This document shows, piece after piece, positions 56,031 through 64,000 of a stretch of 64,000 nucleotides of DNA. The DNA is taken from positions 124,001-188,000 of the forward strand of contig CAJNDS010001336.1 in assembly GCA_905221605.1 (NCBI GenBank), read 5' to 3'. Numbering within the stretch: position 1 is the stretch's first letter; the number at the start of each line of letters is the position of its first letter. The notes beneath the pieces are model-generated. The model worked only from the letters and a program-made list of their open reading frames with translations, did no database searches and had not been told where the DNA came from. Both the position numbers and the translations under genes were made by a program. The DNA comes from Symbiodinium natans. Its lineage: Eukaryota; Sar; Dinophyceae; Suessiales; Symbiodiniaceae.

Positions 56031-56730
56031 AGCCTAGACCATACTGTGTTCAGGGGGTATGAAATGACCAAGTTGGAGAACTGCCGCCCCCTACCCCCCC
56101 GCCCCGCAGCCCTGCCCTCCTAAGCATTGCCCAAAAGAGGGCTACCACCCTAGTATACACCAAAAAACGATACTATCGTGAGGTCGATCCCACCCACACA
56201 AAAACAATCAAAACCCTAAGCCCTGAACCCTTAACCCTAAGCCCTAAACACTAAACCCTAAGCCCACTTTTCCAAAGCGCCCCTCATCGAATTTTGGGGG
56301 GGAGCCGAGGCTTTCCGCGGAAGCTGTGCCAGGCGAGCAGCTCAGCGGCATCCTCGGCCATCTGGCTCAGTCCATGGCTCCCCTCAACTTAGGGCTTAGG
56401 GTTTAGGGTTCAGGGCTTCAGGGGTTCAGGGGTTCAGGGGTTTAGGGTTTAGGGTTTAGGGTTTAGGGTTCAGGGCTTCAGGGGTTTAGGGTTTGGGGTT
56501 TGGGGTTTAGGGGTTTTAGGGGTTTTAGGGGTTTAGGGGTTTTAGGGGTTTTAGGGGTTTAGGGATTTGTAGGGTTTAGGGTTCGGCGGGCTTTCTAACC
56601 TTGGGGTGCCCGTCTTGGGGTTCCCGTTGTTATGGGGGGGTGGGGGGTAAGCCGACAGGTAGCCCTAGGAGGCTCCTTAAACCACAACAGGGATCCTAGT
56701 GGCGGCTCACCGGACCCTACACCCTTACTA

Positions 56731-56853
56731 CTTGGTGGCCCCAGGAAACATGTTAGAATCAGGGTACCCTTTTTTCGGGTTGATGACTTTGTTGACTTGA
56801 AAAGGGATCCTTGAGCCAAAAAACGGGAAAAAGGGTACCACCGGGCTACCAAG
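56731..56853. mobile_element. Family A inverted-repeat element
   Basis: Starts CTTGGTGGCCCC and ends GGGTACCACCGGGCTACCAAG; interior has the typical GGGTACCC-T-run-GGGTTGA and AAAAAGGG. Confidence 0.72.
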
Positions 56854-57109
56854 ATTATAGCCCATAGCCATTAGTTTTGGAGTGAAGCTCTGCGAACGCT
56901 GACGCCTGGAAGCGGGTTCTTGGGGCCTGGGCGGGCTAGATGGTAGGCCCTCGGGGTCAAGGTTTAAGGTTTAGGGTTTGGTGGGGGGTGGGTGGGTGTC
57001 TATTAAACAAGTAGACACCGCCGGAGATATACTAGATCCGAGACCCCCTTGATTCATGAAACTGCTGTAATGATAGGAATTCCTTGCAATTTGGGGGGGG
57101 GGGGCCAGC

Positions 57110-57570
57110 AAAGAGCCCATGATACAGATCCAAAGCACTCTCCAAGCGGAGGTGACACCTAGAAGTCTTACCGAATCTTCTTCCGGGTTCTGTTCCTGTA
57201 GTTGCGGAGCCCCTTGGCCCCGTCTTCCCCCCATTCTTATCGAGTTCGGTTGCCTCCCAAACCACATAATTACAACTCAACCCTGTTTACGGTTCAGGGT
57301 TTAAACCCCTACTTGTGAGTGGACGTGAACGCCGGAGAAGGCTTGGAGGCTTGGGGCTCTTGGCAACTTCCTGGGGGTTACGACAATAGGTGACGCCTAA
57401 AGTAGTCCCAAATAGTAGGATTCCCTGGTAATAAGGACCCCAAAAATAAGGTACCACCCCTAATATCGCAAACCCCCCACCCGCTGTTTGCTGATGCTCG
57501 GCCGTCTTTGGCATCGACATACCTCGAATAGTCCGGCCTACAGATCCCCAACGCAACCCCCTGTTTCACC
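57110..57570 (-). CDS. Exon candidates of an unidentified gene
   Basis: Minus exon about 57470-57562 reads VKQGVALGICRPDYSRYVDA after a TTCCAG acceptor. The interval 57371-57470 is an element-like intron. Then comes about 57300-57370 (RAPSLQAFSGVHVHSQ), and 57110-57230 reads SVRLLGVTSAWRVLWICIMG. Composition and splice sites support coding on the minus strand; no family was recognised. Confidence 0.42.
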
Positions 57571-57639
57571 TGGAAACCTTAAAACCTGCCTACACCCTAA
57601 GCCCTGCCCTAACCCCAAACCCCCTGAACCCTAACCCCA

Positions 57640-57735
57640 AACGCTAAACCCTAAACCCAAGACCCCCAAACCCTACACCCTAAACCCGAAACCCGAAACC
57701 CTAAACCCTAAACCCTAAACCCTAAACCCTAAACG
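57640..57735. repeat. CCCTAAA array
   Basis: Mixed CCCGAAA/CCCTAAA then seven uniform units. Confidence 0.88.
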
Positions 57736-57750
57736 GATTCCCATGCTCAG

Positions 57751-57840
57751 GAGGTGTCCGTGCCTATCTCTGACTCCGAGTCTGACTCCGAGTCCTCATT
57801 CGGTGGTGCTCCACAGCCAGTGGTGGTCATGAACCTGAGG
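57751..57840. CDS. Acidic exon, strand unresolved
   Basis: Both strands give an acidic repeat: plus VPISDSESDSESS between CTCAG and GTTTAG; minus NEDSESDSESEIG ending TGA. The sequence is a near-palindrome at codon level, so strand needs transcript data. Confidence 0.35.
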
Positions 57841-57854
57841 GTTTAGGGTTTAGG

Positions 57855-58005
57855 GTTTAGGAGTTTAGGGTTTAGGAGTTTAGGAGTTTAGGAGTTTAGG
57901 AGTTTAGGAGTTTAGGAGTTTAGGAGTTTAGGAGTTTAGGAGTTTAGGAGTTTAGGAGTTTAGGAGTTTAGGAGTTTAGGAGTTTAGGAGTTTAGGAGTT
58001 TAGGT
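57855..58005 (+). repeat. TTTAGGAG 8-mer array, about 17 units
   Basis: Very uniform GTTTAGGA units, 8 bp instead of 7. Confidence 0.92.
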
Positions 58006-58197
58006 TTAGTTTAGGTTGAGGGGGTTGTGAGTTCTCGGTTTGAGAGTTGAGGGTTCTAGTGTTCTACGGTTCTAGGGTTTTAGGGTATTAGGGTTCTAGG
58101 GTTTTGGGGTTGTTCAACAGTTTTAGGGTCGAGAGATCCCAGGAAGCTTACCTCACCTTCCGGACTTTCAAAGGGGGTCTTAGAATACGTAGAACTC

Positions 58198-58310
58198 CTA
58201 TTTTGCTTAAGAACCCCCCCCCCAAAAAAAAAAAAAAAAAACAAAGGATAATCATGTTGCCCTTGTGAGGAAGAACACTTCTTCACTCTTTTGGGTTCGT
58301 AAGCGAATAG
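58198..58310. mobile_element. Family E inverted-repeat element
   Basis: CTATTTTGCTTAAGAACCCC at the left and GGGTTCGTAAGCGAATAG at the right, with a C-run/A-run inside. It lies just downstream of the stop of the membrane-protein gene. Confidence 0.72.
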
Positions 58311-58333
58311 TACAGAAAAAGGCAAAAGTTGCC

Positions 58334-61300
58334 TCAGAACCTAAGCAGCAGAGTGCGGAAGCCCCGAGCCAGAAACATCTGGAGTAGGTAGAGCCCGCAG
58401 GGAAGATTCGCAGTGCGTCGGAAACCCAGCATCACGAACGCAAGCATCGTTGAGTAGGCTATGGGTGGAATCCTTGGTAGCCCATTAACCATATTCTAAT
58501 AAGGGCACCCTTTTTTTGGGTTGATTATCTTATAAGGGAACCCATAACAAGAAAAAGGGAAAAGGCTACCACTGGGCTACCAAGAATCAGAAACCACGTG
58601 CTGGTGCTATCATAAGAGAGATACCCATTCAGCTGGCATTTAACCATTGCCGGCGTGATGAATGCGAGGTACACCGTGGCACACTTCTGTATGACCAGGT
58701 AAATGTAGCATCGCTCATCTCCTATACTGCTTTCAGCACGTCTCTGGAACAGTGTGAAGATCTACATTTTCACCAAGCCTTAGTGGTATCATATTAATAT
58801 TGGTATACTTGGCTGCACTCAGAAGGGTAGCTAGAAATTAAACTTTTAGCTGCCTTGTTAAGAAGTCCAATAAACCCAAAAAAAGGTAAGGATCTAAAGT
58901 TACGGTAAAGTACCACAAAGTATAAGTCCGTTTCAAGATCCACTCAGTCGCGTGGGGAGCAGCGGATCTTCAGCAGCATGATCACACGCTGCCTATACTG
59001 AACTTGGAACCCTTGCAACAACGATAACTTCAGCTGTTTCTTCGGAATTCTACCACCCTAAACCCTAAACCCTAAACCCTAAACCCCAAACCCTAAACCT
59101 AGCACCCAAACATGGTTCCCAAGCATCCCCGAAGCTACAGGACGGTTGTGGCCCTCAGCGGGAGCAGCCTCGCGAACCACTCGGGGTTGGAATCCCTGAG
59201 GTAGATGGAGTCGAAGATAAGTGTAACCTTGGGGTAGCCCAGGACCGTTAGGGTTTAGGGTTTAGGGTTTAGGGTTTAGGGTTTAGGGTTTAGGGTTTAG
59301 GGTTTAGGGTTTAGGATAAGTGTAACCTTGGGGTAGCCCAGGACAGCCCTATTCTCTTCGGGTACCCTTTTTGTTAGGGTTTAGGGTTTAGGGCTTAGGG
59401 TTTGGGGTTTAGGGTTTAGGGTTCAGCATCTCAAGTTCGAGCATTTACTAGGCCAGCACTGTGTGTAGGCAACGGAAAAAAACCATCCGCCCAAAGAATC
59501 CCATAACATTACGACAATAGAAAGTGTGTTTTTGTTTGTTCGTGTTGAACAAGTGGGGTTAAAGGCGTCAGAGGGACCAAAATGGATCGAATCCCCTAAT
59601 TCGTGCCGAACAATGGGGGGTCAAAGGGGTCAGAGGGGCCAACATGGATCAAATTGCCTAATTCGTGCTGAACAATGGGGGAGGGGGTAAAATTGATCAA
59701 GTTGCCTAATTCGTGTTTAACATTTAGGGTTATATGGTTTAGGGTTTAGGGTTTAGGGTGAAACAACAGAAAGGGCAACAGGGTACCACTGGGCCACCAA
59801 GTATCGAAAGTCAACATGAGAAATGGCCCCAGCAGCAGCATCGGCAGTGCAATCGCTGGATTGGCAGCTTGATGAATGCCTTGGTTGCTGGGTTCATGCA
59901 CACCCCCCCCCAAAAAAAAAAAAAAAATAAATAAGTGTACACATTCAGTTTTAGAGGGGGTTATAGTACCCCAAAAAATGTAAAGCCCACTCACTCAACT
60001 ACGAAGATGCAGACGCCCCTGGCAGCAACCTCGCGCAAGGTCGGCGTGGACATCCCAGCGGACATGAGGACCTCTGGCCAGGGTTTCGGGTTTAGGGTTT
60101 AGGGGTTGAGGGGTTAAGGGGCTTAGGGGTTTAGGGGTTTAGGGTTTAGGGTTTAGGGTTCAGGGTTGCAACGTGGAAGCAACAGGACACCAAACGCAAA
60201 GTGCTCTGCAGCGCGGCAATAAACAGGACACCGAAAGATTTAGCAACTACCATTCCTATTCCTTGAGGAGAAACCCAGAAACCAAAAAAGGGTAAAGGGT
60301 ACCACTGGGCTACGAAGTTAGTTGAAGGGGGAGCATCCCAAGGATTTAGGGTTCAACAGTTCAGCTTTCCAGGGCGCCTGGATGGCATAGTCCACGGCCT
60401 CGACCGTGCCTCCGATCTCTCTGCGGATAGCCTCGTCGTCCTCCGGGCGCGAGCACGTCGCGTGCACGATGGAGCCCGTGTATCCTGGAACGCCGAGGAC
60501 TCTAAACCGAGGGTTTTTCGTACTGCTTGCAAAGAGAAGGCTGCGAAAAGACGCTGAAGGAAACAGGGTTTCTTGCAAAACTATAAGCCCTAAACCCTAA
60601 ACCCTGAACCCTAAACCCTGAACCCTAAACCCTGAACCCTAAACCCGAAACCCTAAACCCTGAACCCTAAACCCTGAACCCTAAACCCTGAACCCTAAAC
60701 CCTAAACCCTAAACCCTAAACCTTGCCTTGCTGACCTAAACTCACGAAAGCCTTTGAAAAGCAGTTTTTCCCAAAATCATGGCAAGGCTCCTCTTGCGAG
60801 CTGCTGCGCTTCCCACCCCGTCACCTCGCCTGGGGCAGCAGCATGCTGCTTAGGAGTAGAAACACGCATGTTTAGGGTTTAGGGTTTAGGGTTTAGGGTT
60901 TAGGGTTTAGGGGCCTGAATAGTTAGAATAGGGTTTTGGGGATTATCATAGTGTATAACTGTATAACTATAAGGGGGCCATGAGGGAATACTACTAGTAA
61001 TTATTCCAACCCCTATATTAGAAGCACGCATGCTTGACAACACACCTATTGGTTTTTGATTCTGCTGATAATAACAAATGATTCTATTAGATTAATATTT
61101 TATGATAGCAAAAGCCATCTTCAAAGAGGAACGCTTCCAAGACAATGGCATAAGTGCTGGATCGGAGCCGAAATCTTCAGCTTCCCAGGGTTCTCCCCTG
61201 ACGATGACTTCTTTTTGACTTGTACTCTGAACTTGGCAAGTAGCTAGGGCCCCCAAAGTCTTAACCCTGACCCCTCGACTTCGGGGCTGACATACGGGAC

Positions 61301-64000
61301 GCCTGCTATAGTCCCTCAACTAGTAGGATCCTCTTAAAAAAAGGACCCCAATAAGGTGCTGGAGTCCCATAAAATAGTAGGACCCCCCATAAAATCAGGA
61401 CCCCAGTTTGGTACCCTTGATGTTGTAAAACCCCTCGAGTGGAACATGTTCGGCCCGGGTGCTGTTGATGCGGTCCACTTCCAGCAGGAAGAAGGTGGCG
61501 GCGAGACATACGATCCATGCACGCTGGGTCCTTGGTTTCTTGGCAACCTGGGGTTGACATGTGTCATGTTAGAAGTAAGAAAGATATGATTTAGCACAAC
61601 ATATGAAAACAATAACATAAGGAAGAAAACAGAATAGCACAAAGACATTGACTGCTCTGATGGTATATGTACACTGATCAGAACGTAGCAAGGGTGTCGG
61701 GTGTACTTGGAGGTTCATGGTTCTTAACCATTATACCTGTACTTCTGACTGTACTTATAACCATACTCGGGCACTTAAGGGCCTTATAAGTGCGTTAGAA
61801 GTACAGTTCTAATTGGCTAATAAGTACCATGAACCTCCAAGTAGGGTTTAGGCCTGGGCCGTGACGCTGCAACCCCCTCGTTTTTGCCTATTGGGGTTTA
61901 TTGGGGGTTTACCCTACTTTGGAGAAGACCATGGAAAAAAGTATATACTTTTGGGGTATAAGTAGGTGTACTAGGACCCAGAACCAAAAGAGTATTAGAT
62001 AATAGTACTCCGAAACCCAGACAAAGGGGGTTTTGTTGGGGGTTAGTGAGGTTCTGAGTTTAGGAGTCGTAGTGTTTTGGGGACCAACTTTGTCTTAGTT
62101 GCTGAGTTCACGAGCCCCAATGTACACTTTCAGTTCTCTCGAGGGTCATGGTCCCCCAAAAAGCGTAAAGTGCACTTATTCAGCTACTAAAGCATTTAAG
62201 GTGGTTTCTTAGGGATTCCCTAAACCTTAATCCCTAAACCCGTTACTAAACCCTCAACCCTAAGGCCTAAACCCTAAACCCTCAACCCTAAGGAAGAAAA
62301 GAGCTCCACAGGAGGTCCAGGCACACGGCGGCGACGTAGTCAAGGAAGGGACTTGGATGTCGCGAGTACAGGCCACCGACTGTGTCCCACCTGGGTGCGC
62401 GGGCAGCTGACGAAACAGAAAACCCTGAAACCCTGAAACCCTGAAACCCTGAAACCCTGAAACCCTGAACCCCAAAACCCTAAAACCCTGAACCCCTAAA
62501 CCCCACAACCCTAAAACGCGAAAATCTTAAACCCTAATGGCAGCATTGTCTGTTGCCCCAAACTGGGACAGAAGCCAACAAGAAAGATACATCACGGAGA
62601 AGTCGGGAGACTCTACAACCAGATACCAGCACATGACTTCGCCAATGAAGTTCAAGGCAACGCGGAGAGTGTTCCTGGCTTTCGCAGCAGGCGATGTAAT
62701 GGGGTTCAGGGTTTAGGGTTTAGGGTGTAGGGTTTAGTAATGGGGTTCTTAGTGATGGTTCAAAGCCCTAACCCACCCCCTGATGTCTCATTCAGGAAAA
62801 ACTTACTTAGCCAGTAACTAAGGTACAACAAGCTTGAACTTTACTATTCCCACTTAAAAGGTCAACTATTGGCTAGGGAAGAAAGAACCCCCTCCACAGA
62901 CCAATGAGACCAAGAAGATTTGCAGAGTTGACGCTGGGCTTCTTGGCCGTGACCATGCTGCCAACACCAGCTATAGCTGCCACGCATGTCACTCCCAAGT
63001 TCACATACCTTGTCCAGCCTTGAAAGTCTAGCAAGACTGCCAAGGCTGAACCCACAAAGGCGGCCAAGGCCATGTACCACATGGCGTTGCAAACCCGCCG
63101 CCAGTTCGAAGCTCTTGCAATCAAGATGATTTTGCCCTGCTCCTGCGCCAAATATGCTTCGTACGCGCACCACAGCCGCGTGTACACGGAGCAGAGGCGG
63201 TTTGGCACCACCAAGACGGTCGTCGAAGCTTCGAGCGCAACCGCGAAAGGTGAATGGCGAGGCGACTGAAGCATGGCTGCGATGTCTAGATGCTGTGGAT
63301 TCCTTAAAGTAGCCCAATAACCATATTACAAAAAGGGCACCCTTTTTTTAAGTGAATTACTCTTTAAGGGAACTCAGGGCCAAAAAAAAAGGGGTAGAGG
63401 GTACCACTGGGCCACCAAGATTCGCAAGCATGCAGCACCAAGCATGACGAGCGTGCCGCGGCCGTGAGTGCAGCACCTTGGACAGGAACTCGAAGATGCC
63501 CTCCTTGGTGGCCCGGTAACCATGATACAGTTAATGCACACTGTTTCCCTAAACTCCTATGAACCCTAAACCCCAAACCCTAAACCCTAAACCCCAGCCC
63601 CAAAATCCAAAACCCACACCCTAAACTCCTAGACCCCACACCCTAAACCCTAAACAACAATGGGTGCCGAGCTGGGCTACCGAGGCTCTTGCCAGGCGTG
63701 GCTGATGAAGACGTCGCAGTCGAGGCCCTCGGGATGTCCTGGAGGTTCTGAATGTTAAGGGTTTTAGGGTTTAGGGCTAGGGCTTAGGGTTTAGGGTTTA
63801 GGGTTCAGGGTTTAGAGTTTTGGGTTTTGGTTCTCCCCCCTCTTGGAATGCTGCAAGAACACTCTTGGTTTCCTTGGCTTCGTACACGAGAACAGTGGGA
63901 GACAAAAAGGGTACTACTTGGGCGTCTGAGTGTCTCATGAGCGCCCAGCTCATCTTGCCTGCCCGTTGCGTGATGGGCTTGATGTGCTGATCGGTAACAG
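58334..64000 (-). CDS. Multi-membrane protein with DVFISH/RLWC (TIR-like) head, partial
   Basis: Minus exons: 63935 to window edge (KPITQRAGKMSWALM), 63689-63738 (CDVFISHAW), 63424-63503 (GIFEFLSKVL), about 62880-63302 (YTRLWCAYEAYLAQEQ, then membrane helices), 60378-60484 (GYTGSIVHATCSRPEDDE, EIGGTVEAVDYAIQ), 60011-60071 (GMSTPTLREVAARG), 59806-59879 (ALPMLLLGPFLMLTF), from 59227 (LIFDSIYLRDSNPEWFARLL), 58589-58761 (TVYLAFITPAMVKC) and 58334-58472 (MLAFVMLGFRRTANLP, stop TGA). Six junctions keep the frame exactly. DVFISH and RLWC..E resemble TIR-domain boxes; I recall a large dinoflagellate membrane family with this order. Its role is unknown. The N-terminus lies beyond the window. Confidence 0.75.
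58473..58588 (-). mobile_element. Introner-like intron, family A
   Basis: 116 bp. On the minus strand it begins GATTC then TTGGTAGCCCAG and ends GGGCTACCAAG before GATTC. The exact 5-bp duplication GATTC and inverted ends are clear. Removal of one GATTC plus the element joins TSTWF-L to IPPIAYSTM in frame. Confidence 0.8.
59050..59100. repeat. CCCTAAA array
   Basis: Six units in an intron of the membrane-protein gene. Confidence 0.85.
59216..59344. repeat. TTTAGGG array flanked by a 30-bp direct repeat
   Basis: The 30 bp from GATAAGTGTAACC to GCCCAGGAC occur at 59216-59245 and 59315-59344 without change. Between them are about nine TTTAGGG units. The first copy overlaps the start of the exon at 59227. 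Confidence 0.88.
59540..59723 (+). repeat. Tandem repeat, 61-62-bp unit, three copies
   Basis: TCGTG(T/C)(T/C)GAACAA starts at 59540, 59601 and 59663, and a shortened fourth start is at 59711. It lies in an intron of the membrane-protein gene. Confidence 0.88.
59880..60010 (-). mobile_element. Introner-like intron, family D
   Basis: 131 bp. On the minus strand it starts GCATC then TTCGTAGTTGAG and ends AACCAAG before GCATT, a 4-5-bp duplication. Removal joins AARGVC to IHQAANPAIA in frame. The family D ends and a C-run/A-run are inside. Confidence 0.75.
60588..60724. repeat. Higher-order array of alternating CCCTAAA and CCCTGAA
   Basis: The two 7-mers alternate to make a 14-bp unit repeated about eight times, ending in plain CCCTAAA units. 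Confidence 0.9.
61704..61843. mobile_element. Family C inverted-repeat element, full copy
   Basis: TACTTGGAGGTTCATGG at the left and CCATGAACCTCCAAGTA at the right are perfect inverted repeats over 17 bp; 140 bp long. Confidence 0.82.
61911..62020. mobile_element. Family H element, second copy
   Basis: ACCCTACTTTGGAGAAGACC at the left, AGTACTCCGAAACCCAG at the right; shares its interior with 45961-46069. A third diverged copy may lie at 43530-43617. Confidence 0.58.
62096..62186. mobile_element. Family D element, third copy
   Basis: TAGTTGCTGAGTTCACGAGC at the left and CACTTATTCAGCTA at the right, with TGTACACTTTCAG inside. Confidence 0.62.
62420..62468. repeat. AAACCCTG 8-mer array
   Basis: About six 8-bp units, another length variant of the telomere-like repeat. 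Confidence 0.85.
62805..62879. mobile_element. Diverged family B-like element
   Basis: CTTACTTAGCCAGTAAC at the left and TATTGGCTAGGGAAG at the right with AACTTTACTATTCCCACTTA inside, as in family B. It lies at the 3' side of the RLWC exon, where an intron is expected. Confidence 0.5.
63303..63423 (-). mobile_element. Introner-like intron, family A
   Basis: 121 bp. Minus-strand start GAATC then TTGGTGGCCCAGTGG, end TTTAAG before GAATC. The exact 5-bp duplication GAATC flanks it. Removal joins CCMLA to NPQHLDIAAM in frame. Confidence 0.8.
63504..63688 (-). other. Introner-like intron with telomere-like interior
   Basis: 185 bp. It starts GAGCC then TCGGTAGCCC and ends GGGCCACCAAG before GAGGG, so GAG is shared. 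Removal joins FISHAWQ to EGIFEF in frame. CCCTAAA and CCCCAAA units fill the middle. Confidence 0.72.
63739..63934 (-). other. Introner-like intron, diverged family A
   Basis: 196 bp. It starts GACAC and ends CTCCAG before GACAT, sharing GACA. Removal joins SWALM-R to HPEGLDC in frame. TTTAGGG units lie inside. Confidence 0.7.

Noticed and set aside
56290-56395. Exon-like frames on both strands (EPRLSAEAVPGEQL and MAEDAAELLAWH)
   Set aside because: Strand and splice sites cannot be chosen and no family was recognised, so it was left out of the annotation.

Overview
The window looks like nuclear DNA of a dinoflagellate, probably from the Suessiales/Symbiodiniaceae neighbourhood; the species cannot be told from the sequence. 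Four things point that way. Telomere-type TTTAGGG/CCCTAAA tracts lie everywhere and in both orientations. Reconstructed introns begin with GA or GC as often as GT. An LTR carries a near-copy of the end of the dinoflagellate spliced leader. The recognisable split genes all run on the minus strand, as in dinoflagellate one-way gene blocks.

Most real genes do not show as long reading frames because their exons are only 40-170 bp. Reading across introns gives, from right to left on the minus strand: (1) 58.3-64.0 kb, a multi-membrane protein with a DVFISH/RLWC (TIR-like) head, cut by the window edge; (2) 47.8-54.7 kb, an NPPY-motif methyltransferase-like gene; (3) 13.4-47.0 kb, a sterol-glucosyltransferase-like gene whose exons keep family order over 33 kb; (4) 7.9-10.0 kb, a nearly complete small SAM methyltransferase; (5) about 0.4-7.6 kb, an FkbM-type methyltransferase. 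Many other short exon candidates are less certain.

The introns hold short terminal-inverted-repeat elements (called families A-H here), telomere-like arrays, homopolymers and minisatellites. At several junctions, removing one copy of a 2-5 bp flanking duplication plus the element restores the reading frame exactly, which is how introners (intron-making transposons) behave. One 93-bp intron is almost pure TTTAGGG repeat.

The largest single feature is a young Ty1/copia-type LTR retrotransposon at 14,532-24,295 on the minus strand. Its 226-bp LTRs are identical. Its 5-bp target duplication, TTTAG, lies inside a telomere-like unit in a glycosyltransferase intron. Besides protease, integrase, RT and RNase H it carries a HAD-like 5' ORF, a 2OG-Fe(II)-dioxygenase-like domain and a possible methyltransferase-like domain between integrase and RT. 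An in-frame TGA splits the Gag region.

Decayed non-LTR (LINE) pieces lie at 2.8-4.9, 24.8-26.2 and 53.2-53.5 kb. The rest is mostly interspersed telomere-like and low-complexity DNA.
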